A stretch of 55,526 nt of DNA from JAAYPI01 sp036734385 (GTDB lineage Bacteria; Bacteroidota; Bacteroidia; Bacteroidales; Paludibacteraceae): the NCBI GenBank assembly GCA_036734385.1, contig DAIMYQ010000008.1:1-55526 (forward strand), read 5' to 3'. The translations under genes and the position numbers were made by a program. A model generated the notes under the pieces. It was not told the DNA's origin, searched no databases, and saw only the letters and a list, made by a program, of their open reading frames with translations. How positions within the stretch are numbered: the stretch's first letter is position 1; every line of letters begins with the position of its first letter. This document shows positions 1 to 8,276 of this stretch, piece by piece.

Positions 1-175
1 AAAAAAATCTTTCAAAGTTAGTATTACTTTCTAAGGTTCTCAATTTTTTTACGGGAAAATATTTCCTTTTTTTGTGTTTTAAAACATACCTTTTTACAAA
101 AAATTGACACGAAGAATCTATTTTCATATGCAATAAATTGGCTAAACGGAGAAGTTATAAATCGGAACTTTTTAC

Positions 176-183
176 TACATTTG
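176..183 (+). promoter_or_regulatory. Putative -7 box (TACATTTG) of the CAP-domain gene
   Basis: TACATTTG matches the Bacteroidota -7 consensus TAnnTTTG. I see no TTG at -33 with 19-21 nt spacing, so only half the promoter is visible. It lies inside the longer reading frame that opens at 138 and so favours the start at 210. Confidence 0.5.
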
Positions 184-209
184 CGAATCAAAAACAATAT
201 ATCATTTGT

Positions 210-707
210 ATGAAAAAATGTGTGCTTCTTTTATTGGTACTTATCAATGCACAAATAATACTTGCTCAAACGAATACATTCATTAACGAAAAAGAAATTG
301 TAAGCCTTATAAACTCCCTACGTACAGAAGGTTGTAAATGCGGGAATGAAGAGGTAAAACCTGTTACAGAAGTAGTTTGGAGCAAGAAATTAGCTGAAAT
401 AGCACAAAAACACAGTCTACAATTACACGATTATTCTGCACAAATGCAAACAAAAGATTTCGTTTACCTAAGTCATGTAGGTACCGATGGTTCTACCACT
501 GAACAACGACTGCAAAATGCAGGTTGTAAAACAAATTTAGTAGTCGAAAACATCGGATACGTAGAAGGCAAAGAAGATGCTATTGTTGATTATTGGATAA
601 ACAACCCCGAATCATGCAAAAATCTGATGAACAAAAAAGTAACAACAATCGGTGTTGGTCGAGCAGAAAATTTTTGGACAATAATACTAACAACCCCTAT
701 CTATTGA
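210..707 (+). CDS. Secreted CAP (SCP/PR1-like) domain protein
   Basis: 165-aa secreted protein. The frame is open from 138, but the first Met followed by a signal peptide (MKKCVLLLLVLINAQIILAQ) is at 210, just downstream of a -7 box, so I chose 210. The rest resembles a CAP/SCP domain: a helix with EIVSLINSLR near the N-terminus, WSKKLAEIAQKHS, a conserved histidine in LSHVGTDGS, ENIGYV, and a C-terminal DYWINNPESCKNLM followed by TTIGVG. CAP proteins are extracellular and mostly of unknown biochemical role in bacteria. Four Cys could form disulfides outside the cytoplasm. It stands alone, upstream of pgk. Confidence 0.75.
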   Translation: MKKCVLLLLVLINAQIILAQTNTFINEKEIVSLINSLRTEGCKCGNEEVKPVTEVVWSKKLAEIAQKHSLQLHDYSAQMQTKDFVYLSHVGTDGSTTEQRLQNAGCKTNLVVENIGYVEGKEDAIVDYWINNPESCKNLMNKKVTTIGVGRAENFWTIILTTPIY

Positions 708-717
708 AAATATTTTT

Positions 718-725
718 TATCTTTG
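718..725 (+). promoter_or_regulatory. Putative -7 box (TATCTTTG) of pgk
   Basis: TATCTTTGC fits TAnnTTTG and lies 45 nt before the pgk ATG. No good -33 TTG is visible. Confidence 0.5.
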
Positions 726-770
726 CATGTTTAAACTCGAAAAAATATATTAACCCTATAAATAACTGAT

Positions 771-2030
771 ATGCAAACAATTGACAATTTTAACTTTGCC
801 GGTAAAAAGGCATTCGTTCGTGTAGATTTCAATGTGCCTGTAGATGAAAATTTCAACATCACAGATGATACTCGTATTCGTGCAGCATTGCCTACTTTAA
901 AAAAAATATTGAAGGACGGTGGTAGCTTGATCATCGCTTCACACATGGGTCGTCCGAAAAAAAATCCGGATCCTAAATATTCCTTGAAACACATTTTAGA
1001 TCACGTTTCCAAATTATTAGGCGTTGACGTAAAATTTGCCCCTGATTGTGCTCAGGCAGCTCAAGCTGTTGCAAGCCTAAAACCGGGAGAAGCCATCTTA
1101 CTCGAAAATCTTCGTTTTTATGCTGAAGAAGAAGGTAAGGCTCGTGGTTTGGCAGATGATGCAAGCGACGATGAAAAAGCTGCTGCTAAAAAGGTAATCA
1201 AAGAGAGCCAAAAAGAATTTACAAAGACATTAGCTTCTTATGCAGACTGTTACGTAAACGATGCATTTGGAACAGCTCACCGTGCACATGCTTCTACTGC
1301 TTTGATTGCTAAATATTTTGACGAAAAGAACAAAATGTTCGGTTATTTAATGGAAAAAGAAGTTATTGCTGTTGAGAAAGTTATGACAGATACAGCTCGC
1401 CCATTTACAGCTATTATGGGTGGTTCTAAGGTTTCTTCTAAAATCGACATTATAGAGAACCTTTTAACTAAGGTTGACAACTTGATTATTGCAGGTGGTA
1501 TGACTTACACCTTTACAAAAGCCCTTGGCGGTAAAGTGGGCGGTTCTATTTGTGAAGAAGATAAATTGGATTTGGCTCTTGATTTATTAGAAAAGGCTAA
1601 AAAAAATGGCGTAAAAATGGTGCTTGCAGTTGATGCCAAGATTGCTGATAGTTTCTCAAACGATGCTAAAACCAAATTCGTTCCTGTTGACGAAATTCCT
1701 GATGGATGGGAAGGTCTTGACATAGGTCCAAAAACAGAAGAAATATTTGCCGATGTTATAAAAAATTCTAAAACTATCCTCTGGAACGGTCCTACCGGCG
1801 TTTTTGAATTTGAAAACTTTACAAGCGGTTCTCGTTCTGTTGCTAATGCCATCGTTGAAGCAACTAAAAAAGGAGCATTTTCTCTTGTAGGTGGCGGTGA
1901 CTCTGTTGCTTGTGTAAACAAATTCGGTGTAGCTGATAAAGTAAGTTATGTATCTACCGGTGGCGGTGCACTACTTGAAGCTATCGAAGGTCGTGTATTA
2001 CCGGGAATCGAAGCTATTCGCGGCTATTAA
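771..2030 (+). CDS. pgk: Phosphoglycerate kinase
   Basis: Cytoplasmic glycolytic kinase transferring phosphate between 1,3-bisphosphoglycerate and ADP. At 419 aa it is full length. Hallmarks are the N-terminal substrate-binding segment VRVDFNVPVDE, SHMGRPKK, LLENLRFY, the hinge region with DAFGTAHRAHAS, the nucleotide-binding MGGSKVSSKI, the WNGPTGVFEFE segment and the C-terminal GGGDSVACV...STGGGALLE. The Lys/Asp-rich insertion after ENLRFYAEEEG is, as I recall, usual in Bacteroidota. Single-gene unit with its own -7 box and a strong terminator. Confidence 0.98.
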   Translation: MQTIDNFNFAGKKAFVRVDFNVPVDENFNITDDTRIRAALPTLKKILKDGGSLIIASHMGRPKKNPDPKYSLKHILDHVSKLLGVDVKFAPDCAQAAQAVASLKPGEAILLENLRFYAEEEGKARGLADDASDDEKAAAKKVIKESQKEFTKTLASYADCYVNDAFGTAHRAHASTALIAKYFDEKNKMFGYLMEKEVIAVEKVMTDTARPFTAIMGGSKVSSKIDIIENLLTKVDNLIIAGGMTYTFTKALGGKVGGSICEEDKLDLALDLLEKAKKNGVKMVLAVDAKIADSFSNDAKTKFVPVDEIPDGWEGLDIGPKTEEIFADVIKNSKTILWNGPTGVFEFENFTSGSRSVANAIVEATKKGAFSLVGGGDSVACVNKFGVADKVSYVSTGGGALLEAIEGRVLPGIEAIRGY

Positions 2031-2050
2031 TATTCCGATATTTTTCTATA

Positions 2051-2088
2051 AAAAAGGCTCTGTTGAAATAATCTAACAGAGCCTTTTT
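2051..2088. terminator. Bidirectional terminator between pgk and the HsdR-N protein
   Basis: Perfect 14-bp stem (AAAAAGGCTCTGTT with AACAGAGCCTTTTT) around a 10-nt loop. It carries A/T runs on both sides, so it can end transcription from both convergent genes. Confidence 0.9.
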
Positions 2089-2096
2089 GCTATAAA

Positions 2097-2546
2097 TTAT
2101 AAATCCGGAAAGGCAGGTATATAATCTATGAATTCATAAGATAGCTTTTCGTAGTCTAATCGACAACAAAAATGTCTTTTACCATTACTCACTAATAAAT
2201 ATCTCACACACAATGTGCTGTTATAACGCATGATTTGTTCAAAAACAGCTTGCGTAATATTAACTGATGGAGCTTTGTATTCAATAATCATAACAGGCTC
2301 TTTAGCTGTATTATAAACGACTGTATCACACCTTTTTACAGTATTATTCAAATGCAACATACATTCATTAAAAAGCAAAGTCTTGGGAAAATGCTTTTCT
2401 TGCACTAAATATTCACAAAAATGCTGACGGACCATCTCTTCAGGAGTTGCACGGACATACTTACTTCTATATTTGTCAAAAATATAAACGTTCTCCTTTT
2501 CTTTTTTGATGTGAAATGTATAACTCGGTAAGTTAAATTCTAACAT
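2097..2546 (-). CDS. Orphan type I restriction HsdR N-terminal-like nuclease-fold protein
   Basis: 149-aa protein resembling the isolated N-terminal nuclease domain of HsdR (HSDR_N family). Residues compatible with a PD-(D/E)xK site are Asp74 (KRCDTVVYN) and Glu89-x-Lys91 (IIEYKAP). No helicase domain, hsdM or hsdS is nearby, so it is not a restriction system. It is transcribed divergently from AMP nucleosidase, next to holA. I recall the same neighbourhood in other Bacteroidota, which suggests a housekeeping DNA-related role, but the function is unknown. Nuclease activity is inferred from the motif only. Confidence 0.7.
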   Translation of the reverse strand: MLEFNLPSYTFHIKKEKENVYIFDKYRSKYVRATPEEMVRQHFCEYLVQEKHFPKTLLFNECMLHLNNTVKRCDTVVYNTAKEPVMIIEYKAPSVNITQAVFEQIMRYNSTLCVRYLLVSNGKRHFCCRLDYEKLSYEFIDYIPAFPDL

Positions 2547-2552
2547 TTTTAC

Positions 2553-2560
2553 TATTTTTG
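2553..2560 (+). promoter_or_regulatory. Putative -7 box (TATTTTTG) of the AMP nucleosidase gene
   Basis: TATTTTTG, 25 nt before the ATG at 2585. The longer reading frame from 2558 would begin inside this box, which argues for the 2585 start. Confidence 0.55.
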
Positions 2561-2584
2561 CTATTGTTTACAAAACACAAAAGT

Positions 2585-3352
2585 ATGAAAACAAAACAAG
2601 AAATCATACAAAATTGGCTTCCTCGTTACACGGAGAGACCTTTGGAAGACTTCTCAAACCTCATTCTTCTTACAAATTTTAATCATTACGTTGATAAATT
2701 TGCCGAATGGAATGATGTACCGGTTAAAAACGGAAGTATGAGAAATGCTTCTGCTAACGGAATTACTATTATTAATTTTGGAATGGGAAGTCCGAACGCT
2801 GCATTAATTATGGATATTTTGCCAGCCATTAACCCAAGAGCTGTATTGTTTTTGGGCAAATGTGGAGGCCTAAAAGATAAGAACAAATTGGGTGATTATA
2901 TTTTGCCAAGTGCTGCAATTAGAGGGGAAGGAACTTCTAATGACTATTTTCCGCCCGAAATACCCGCTTTGCCGGCTTTTAGCCTCCAACGTGCCGTTTC
3001 TTCTAACATTCGAGATTTAGGCAAAGATTACTGGACAGGAACGGTCTATACAACAAACCGCAGGGTTTGGGAACATGATGAAATTTTTTGCGAATATTTA
3101 AGAAAAACAAGGGCAATGGCGGTTGATATGGAAACTGCCACCCTATTTTCTGTGGGTTTTCACAACAATATTTCTATTGGTGCCCTTCTGTTGATTTCAG
3201 ATATGCCATTGCAAAAAGACGGCATAAAAACATCTGAAAGTGACAAAAAAGTCACATCAGATTTTGTAGATGAACACCTTAAAATAGGCATCAAATCTCT
3301 CAATTCAATAAAAGATAACAGTAAAACTATCAGACATTTACGTTACGAATAA
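2585..3352 (+). CDS. amn: AMP nucleosidase
   Basis: 255-aa enzyme of the nucleoside phosphorylase superfamily. It is predicted to hydrolyse AMP to adenine and ribose 5-phosphate in purine salvage. I start it at 2585 (MKTKQEIIQNWLPRYT), because the upstream in-frame start overlaps the -7 box. Family features are the nucleotide-binding MGSPNAALIMDIL, FLGKCGGLK, the GDYILPSAAIRGEGTSNDYFPPE active-site region, AVDMETATLFSVG (the ME purine/ribose-binding motif) and LLISDMPL. It resembles the short Bacteroidota form, not the much longer E. coli Amn. A related nucleosidase specificity cannot be excluded. Confidence 0.85.
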   Translation: MKTKQEIIQNWLPRYTERPLEDFSNLILLTNFNHYVDKFAEWNDVPVKNGSMRNASANGITIINFGMGSPNAALIMDILPAINPRAVLFLGKCGGLKDKNKLGDYILPSAAIRGEGTSNDYFPPEIPALPAFSLQRAVSSNIRDLGKDYWTGTVYTTNRRVWEHDEIFCEYLRKTRAMAVDMETATLFSVGFHNNISIGALLLISDMPLQKDGIKTSESDKKVTSDFVDEHLKIGIKSLNSIKDNSKTIRHLRYE

Positions 3353-3376
3353 TCATTTTAAAAATTCAAGATAACA

Positions 3377-4393
3377 TTGGCAAAACAAGAACTTACATAC
3401 CAACAAATTATCAAGCAAATACATGAACGTAAGTTTGCACCTGTTTATCTACTAATGGGTGAAGAGCCTTATTACATTGATTTAATTACCAATTTGATTG
3501 AAAACACTGCATTGACACCCGACGAACAAACGATGAACCAAATCGTTCGTTACGGAAAAGATACTGATGTTAAAACCATTATTAACGAGTGCCGACGGTT
3601 TCCGATGATGTCTTCCCATCAGGTAATTGTTTTGAAAGAGGCTCAAATGATGGATAAAATCGAGGAGCTTGAATTATATTTGCAAAAACCCCAACCTACT
3701 ACCATCTTAGTCATTGCCTACAAATACAAAAGTGCAGATAAAAGAAAAAAATGGTCATTGTTGGCAGAACAACATGGCGTTGTTTATAATTCGCAAAAAT
3801 TACGTGATTATGAACTTCCAACGTTTATAGAAAATCTGTTGAAGGAAAAAAATATCGGAATTGATACAAAAGGAGTAAATATGCTTACCGAATTTGTTGG
3901 TAACGATCTAAGTCAACTGACAAGTGTCATTAACAAGTTAAGTATTTTATTACCCCAAGATAAAAAAATTATTACGCCTGAATTAATCGAAAAGAACATT
4001 GGAATTAGCAAAGACTACAATGCTTTTGAACTAATCAACGCATTAATTAATAGAGATGTATTGAAATCAAATCGTATTGCACTCTATTTTGGTCAAAATG
4101 AAAAAGAGCACCCTATTCAAGCAACTCTTGCCGTACTTTTTAATTATTTTGCCAACCTCATGTGTTATCATTACCTGACAAATAAAGACAATGCAAACGT
4201 GGTAAAAGAACTGAGAATTAATCCTTACTTTGTAAAAGATTATGTACTTGGTGCAAAAAATTTCAATAAAATGCAAAATTTCAAAATCATATCTTACATC
4301 AGGGAATACGACGCAAAATCGAAAGGTATTTGCAATAGCTCAGCAAGCGGTGGAGAACTAATCAAAGAGCTTGTTTTTAAGATTCTGCACTAA
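3377..4393 (+). CDS. holA: DNA polymerase III delta subunit
   Basis: 338-aa clamp-loader subunit that opens the beta sliding clamp. Markers are the N-terminal PVYLLMGEEPYYIDLITNLI, the region with FPMMSSHQVIVLKEAQ, a degenerate AAA+ fold with no functional Walker A, and the C-terminal collar domain with NDLSQLTSVINKLSILL. The best start is a TTG at 3377 (TTG GCA AAA CAA), because no ATG lies upstream in frame and the N-terminus matches the family's MAK(K/Q)ELTY type. It follows AMP nucleosidase by 24 nt, probably in the same unit. Its stop overlaps the end of the convergent gene by 4 nt. Confidence 0.9.
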   Translation: MAKQELTYQQIIKQIHERKFAPVYLLMGEEPYYIDLITNLIENTALTPDEQTMNQIVRYGKDTDVKTIINECRRFPMMSSHQVIVLKEAQMMDKIEELELYLQKPQPTTILVIAYKYKSADKRKKWSLLAEQHGVVYNSQKLRDYELPTFIENLLKEKNIGIDTKGVNMLTEFVGNDLSQLTSVINKLSILLPQDKKIITPELIEKNIGISKDYNAFELINALINRDVLKSNRIALYFGQNEKEHPIQATLAVLFNYFANLMCYHYLTNKDNANVVKELRINPYFVKDYVLGAKNFNKMQNFKIISYIREYDAKSKGICNSSASGGELIKELVFKILH

Positions 4394-5058
4394 AAAAACA
4401 GTAATGAGGATAATTCTTCATACACCCATCGTTTCACTTCATTTAAATCGTTGCTAAAGCTCTGCATTTGAGCAAACAGGGAAAGAGCCTTACTCTTATC
4501 TCTTTCTGAAACAAAGAGACAAAAATTAACAAAGACTTGTCCCATTTTGGGAGTAAAATCAATATTTTCAAAAGAAAACAAGCTGTTAATTTCAACTATA
4601 TCTATGTTTTTCTTGAGACACTGAGTGGCTAAAATGTATGCGGACATTATTTCCTTTTCATTTCCTGACCCTCGCCATTTTTGTATAATTTCTTTCACAA
4701 ATGGCGAATCTACAAACAAAAAAGCACAAGAAAAATCGATTAATTCGACAGAATGGCACTCAACAAGCCACTTATCAATTTGAGGTAACGTTAATTTTTC
4801 GGCAGGATATAGTAAGATGGCTAAAATTTTCGTTTCCCTAATCGGCAGATTCCACAAATGCTGAGCCAACACATCATCCTTTTCATAAGTACCAGCTAAC
4901 TGTTTAAGTACTGGCAAAGAAACACCATAATTTAATTTATAACGTAGTCCCTTTTCTTTCATTGAATCCGAAACAACACCATTCATGGTCAAATGAAGTT
5001 GACGTTTAATTGCAATTATCTTATTTTCAATACTTTCGTTATAAGGTAAATAAGCCAT
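4390..5058 (-). CDS. DNA alkylation repair family protein (HEAT-like, AlkD-related)
   Basis: 222-aa all-helical protein resembling the AlkD/AlkC-like DNA alkylation repair family (PF08713). That family removes alkylated bases using HEAT-like repeats. Supporting segments are GLRYKLNYGVSLPVLKQLA near the N-terminus, LWNLPIRETKILAILLYP and a repeated pattern of amphipathic helices. I cannot place a catalytic residue with confidence. It has its own exact-consensus promoter and overlaps the 3' end of holA. Confidence 0.7.
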   Translation of the reverse strand: MAYLPYNESIENKIIAIKRQLHLTMNGVVSDSMKEKGLRYKLNYGVSLPVLKQLAGTYEKDDVLAQHLWNLPIRETKILAILLYPAEKLTLPQIDKWLVECHSVELIDFSCAFLFVDSPFVKEIIQKWRGSGNEKEIMSAYILATQCLKKNIDIVEINSLFSFENIDFTPKMGQVFVNFCLFVSERDKSKALSLFAQMQSFSNDLNEVKRWVYEELSSLLFF

Positions 5059-5077
5059 ATTTTTAACTTAATATTTG

Positions 5078-5108
5078 CAAAGATACCTATTTTGTATAGT
5101 TTTGCCAA
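5078..5108 (-). promoter_or_regulatory. Full Bacteroidota promoter for the alkylation repair gene
   Basis: On the minus strand, TTG at 5108-5106, a 20-nt spacer, then TATCTTTG at 5085-5078. It fits the -33/-7 consensus and sits 20 nt upstream of the start codon. Confidence 0.75.
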
Positions 5109-5151
5109 CACAGAACATATGAAAATCTTTTCGAGAAAAACAGCAAGGGTA

Positions 5152-5182
5152 TTGCACAAAAAAAAACAAAACATTACCTTTG
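5152..5182 (+). promoter_or_regulatory. Full Bacteroidota promoter for tRNA-His
   Basis: TTG at 5152-5154, 20-nt spacer, TACCTTTG at 5175-5182, about 18 nt before the tRNA. It is divergent from the promoter at 5078-5108. Confidence 0.75.
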
Positions 5183-5199
5183 TGGCGTTTAAAATCAAT

Positions 5200-5274
<75 letters not shown>

Positions 5275-5294
5275 CAAAATATTTTAGCCATTTA

Positions 5295-5330
5295 AAAGAG
5301 GTTTAATTTGAATTCAAATTAAACCTCTTT
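5295..5330. terminator. Perfect 36-bp palindrome, terminator of tRNA-His
   Basis: Two 18-nt arms form an uninterrupted perfect palindrome (AAAGAGGTTTAATTTGAA and its complement). It ends in CCTCTTTTATT, 20 nt after the tRNA. Its position and the T-rich end fit a factor-independent terminator. Confidence 0.75.
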
Positions 5331-5767
5331 TATTAAAAAAGACGACCGCAAATTCCTCAATGTTAAACGATTCATCTCATAAACCCTTGAGAAATAATAC
5401 AGCCGTCTATATCACAAGTAACACCCGAAACGTCAAGCCCATTCAAAATCACCAAAACATATAAATGGATTCTTTTCTCGATCAGTATAGTAATGCATTT
5501 TTTCAACAAAAATAATCTTACACAACCTTTATTTTGCAGACCTCCTTTATTGGATATTGAATTCTCTTAGAAATACAGTCAAATATAACATTTAAATATT
5601 AAAATCAATGTTCAAATGATTTAATTTTAACCTAAAAAACACTTTTTTATCATTATTATTGTTTTTATACTCTAATTGCAATCAAAATCTTCCTTTCAAA
5701 ACTCATTTTCCAAAAATATTACCTAACTTTGTGGCTTTAGTATTTTTAGAATCTTTAGGTAACAAAT
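5331..5767. other. 437-nt intergenic stretch upstream of thrS
   Basis: No convincing ORF or known RNA. It holds only short nested complementary segments (AGACG at 5339-5343 with CGTCT further on, and CTCAA with TTGAG inside them) and the thrS -7 box at its end. The rest is AT-rich with no pattern I recognise. Confidence 0.5.
5724..5731 (+). promoter_or_regulatory. Putative -7 box (TAACTTTG) of thrS
   Basis: TAACTTTG, 36 nt before the thrS ATG. No clear -33 TTG. Confidence 0.5.
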
Positions 5768-7714
5768 ATGATTAACATTACATTTCCAGATGGTTCTGTC
5801 CGTCAATATGACAAAGGAATTACAGGCTTACAGATAGCCGAAAGTATAAGTCAACGCTTAGCACAAGAGATTATTGCTGTTGGAGTAAATGACACCGTTA
5901 CAGAAGTTAACAGACCCATAACGACAGATGCTAGCATAAAGCTGTACAAATGGGAAGATAACGAGGGGAAACACGCTTTTTGGCACACTTCTGCTCACCT
6001 TATGGCAGAAGCCTTGCAAGAATTATATCCAAACATTAAATTTGGAATTGGACCTGCCATTGAAAGTGGTTTCTACTACGATATTGATACAGAAGATTAT
6101 AGCATAAAAGAAACTGATTTCCCCACTATCGAAGCAAAAATAGCAGAAATAGTAGCTCGCAAAGAGAATGTAGTGCGTGAAGAAATTTCAAAAGCCGATG
6201 CATTAACATTATTCTCTTCAAAAAACGAAACTTACAAAGTTGAACTCATCAACGATTTGGAAGACGGTACAATTACATTGTACAAACAAGGTAATTTTGT
6301 AGACTTATGTAAAGGACCTCACCTTACCAATACAGCTGATATCAAAGCGTTCAAACTTCTTAGTCTCGCCGGTGCCTATTGGCGTGGCGATGAAAAAAGA
6401 AAACAGCTGACACGTATCTATGGAATTTCATTCCCAAAGAAAAAAATGTTGGATGAATACTTAACCTTTTTGGAAGAAGCAAAAAAGCGTGACCACCGAA
6501 AAATTGGAAAAGAAATGGAACTTTTTGCTTTTTCTCAATCGGTAGGACAAGGTTTACCTTTATGGCTACCAAAAGGAACAATGTTACGCGACCAATTGGA
6601 AGATTTCCTAAAAAGAGTACAAAAAAAATACGGATACTTACAAGTCCGTACTCCTCACATCGGACTAAAAGACCTTTGGGTAACATCTGGTCACTATGCA
6701 AAATATGGTAAAGATTCTTTTCAACCAATACATACACCACAGGAAGGCGAAGAATATTTATTGAAACCAATGAATTGCCCCCATCACTGTGAAATATACA
6801 AAACAGCTCCACGCTCCTACAAAGATTTACCGCTGCGTTATGCAGAATTTGGAACTGTCTATCGTTACGAACAAAGTGGTGAGCTGCACGGACTTACACG
6901 CGTACGTAGTTTCACTCAGGATGATGCACACATTTTCTGCCGTCCAGACCAATTGAGAGATGAATTTATGAAGGTCATGGATATTATCTTCATTATTTTC
7001 AGAGCACTTAATTTTGAAAATTTCGAAGCTCAAATTTCTTTACGCGACCCAAATAACAGGGAAAAATATATCGGTAGTGATGAAAACTGGGAAAAATCAG
7101 AACAAGCTATTGTTGAAGCTTGTAAAGCAAAGGGACTACCGGCAAAAGTAGAACTTGGAGAAGCAGCATTCTATGGTCCTAAACTTGACTTTATGGTAAA
7201 AGATGCTATCGGTCGTCGTTGGCAATTAGGAACAATTCAAGTCGATTATAACTTGCCTGAACGCTTCGAATTAGAATACACCGGTTCGGACAACCAAAAA
7301 CACCGTCCGGTTATGATTCACCGTGCACCTTTTGGTTCTATGGAACGTTTTGTCGCTGTTCTTATTGAACATACAGGAGGTAAATTTCCTCTTTGGCTCA
7401 CTCCTGACCAAGTTGTTATTTTACCTATCAGTGAAAAATACAATGATTATGCAAAACAGGTTACAGATGCTCTTGTCATGGAAGACATACGTGCAACTTT
7501 AGACGATCGTAACGAAAAGATAGGAAGAAAAATTCGTGACAATGAATTAAAGAAAATACCTTATATGATTATCGTTGGTGAAAAAGAAACTGAAAATCAA
7601 GAAATATCTGTCCGCAAACAAGGCGACGGAGATAAAGGAACATTCAAAGTTGAAGATTTTGCAAAAATGATAAACGAGGAAGTGAATCAAATGACAAAGA
7701 AATTTCTATCTTAA
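5768..7714 (+). CDS. thrS: Threonyl-tRNA synthetase
   Basis: 648-aa class II synthetase charging tRNA-Thr in the cytoplasm. Domains in order: TGS (about 1-60); editing/SAD domain with HxxxH at His73/His77 and Cys181-x3-His185; catalytic core; C-terminal anticodon-binding domain (from about 545). Likely zinc ligands are Cys337 (MNCPHHCE), His388 (DDAHIF) and His518 (MIHRAPFGS). Length and order are normal. It has its own promoter after a long upstream region. The short PepSY-like gene follows by 20 nt and may be co-transcribed. Confidence 0.98.
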   Translation: MINITFPDGSVRQYDKGITGLQIAESISQRLAQEIIAVGVNDTVTEVNRPITTDASIKLYKWEDNEGKHAFWHTSAHLMAEALQELYPNIKFGIGPAIESGFYYDIDTEDYSIKETDFPTIEAKIAEIVARKENVVREEISKADALTLFSSKNETYKVELINDLEDGTITLYKQGNFVDLCKGPHLTNTADIKAFKLLSLAGAYWRGDEKRKQLTRIYGISFPKKKMLDEYLTFLEEAKKRDHRKIGKEMELFAFSQSVGQGLPLWLPKGTMLRDQLEDFLKRVQKKYGYLQVRTPHIGLKDLWVTSGHYAKYGKDSFQPIHTPQEGEEYLLKPMNCPHHCEIYKTAPRSYKDLPLRYAEFGTVYRYEQSGELHGLTRVRSFTQDDAHIFCRPDQLRDEFMKVMDIIFIIFRALNFENFEAQISLRDPNNREKYIGSDENWEKSEQAIVEACKAKGLPAKVELGEAAFYGPKLDFMVKDAIGRRWQLGTIQVDYNLPERFELEYTGSDNQKHRPVMIHRAPFGSMERFVAVLIEHTGGKFPLWLTPDQVVILPISEKYNDYAKQVTDALVMEDIRATLDDRNEKIGRKIRDNELKKIPYMIIVGEKETENQEISVRKQGDGDKGTFKVEDFAKMINEEVNQMTKKFLS

Positions 7715-7734
7715 AACCCATAAAAAGAAATAAC

Positions 7735-8178
7735 ATGAAAAAGAAAATTGCATTATTTCTAGCATTGTCGGTATCAGGTACATGCTATATGTACGGAAAA
7801 GAAGCCAAAGTTACATTTGAAGAATTACCCCAAAAGGCACAAACATTTGTTAATGCAAACTTTAAAGAACAACCTATTAAGGAAATTGTAAAATCTACAG
7901 AGGAAGAAATAGATACGTATAAGGTTTCTCTAAAAAATAAAACAGCAATTGAATTTGACCAAACAGGAACATGGAATGAAGTAAAAGTAAAAAAAGGAGC
8001 AATTCCAAATACTTTATTACCGACTACCATCTCTGAATATATAAAAAACAACTACTCATCAATGCCTATCAAAGAGGTCGAAAATGATGGATATAACATA
8101 GAGGTGAAACTCAAAAATAATATGGAACTTGACTTCAATGTTGATGGTGAATTAGTAAAAAAAGAGGTGCAAAAATAA
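7735..8178 (+). CDS. Secreted PepSY-like (DUF2874) protein
   Basis: 147 aa with a signal peptide (KKKIALFLALSVSGTCYMYG). Two PepSY-like repeats follow: PQKAQTFVNANFKEQPIKEIVKS...YKVSLKN and PTTISEYIKNNYSSMPIKEVEND...IEVKLKN. Each has a helix, an 'I/VKEV' strand and a beta hairpin. This matches the periplasmic PepSY-like family common in Bacteroidota; no enzymatic role is established. It lies between thrS and infC, and the infC -7 box begins 37 nt after it. Confidence 0.8.
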   Translation: MKKKIALFLALSVSGTCYMYGKEAKVTFEELPQKAQTFVNANFKEQPIKEIVKSTEEEIDTYKVSLKNKTAIEFDQTGTWNEVKVKKGAIPNTLLPTTISEYIKNNYSSMPIKEVENDGYNIEVKLKNNMELDFNVDGELVKKEVQK

Positions 8179-8214
8179 ATTTAAAATAAAGTTTCATTTT
8201 TAACAAAAAAGGCG

Positions 8215-8222
8215 TATATTTG
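8215..8222 (+). promoter_or_regulatory. -7 box (TATATTTG) of the infC-rpmI-rplT operon
   Basis: TATATTTGC fits TAnnTTTG. At -33 there is only TTT. A TTG start for the infC frame at 8220 would lie inside this box, so that start is not credible. Confidence 0.6.
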
Positions 8223-8258
8223 CACGCCCAAAACGAGTCATTTTTACAAAATTTAATT

Positions 8259-8276
8259 AGGAGGACGTTCACAATA
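8259..8276 (+). promoter_or_regulatory. Strong Shine-Dalgarno and AUA initiation site of infC
   Basis: AGGAGG at 8259-8264, a 9-nt spacer, then ATA GCT AAA in the infC frame. No ATG or GTG lies in frame upstream of conserved IF3 sequence, and the TTG at 8220 is inside the promoter. A canonical SD is unusual in this window. It makes ATA the best start, in line with the rare start codons known for infC elsewhere (AUU in E. coli). Confidence 0.65.

Noticed and set aside
1505..1921. Long minus-strand ORFs inside pgk, rpoD, rny and thrS
   Set aside because: They are antisense shadows of clear genes, with no recognisable domain, start context or signal.
2097..2546. Type I restriction-modification system
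   Set aside because: Only the N-terminal HsdR-like domain exists; no helicase, hsdM or hsdS is present.
8220..8273. TTG start for infC at 8220
   Set aside because: The TTG is part of the TATATTTG -7 box and would not be in the mRNA.
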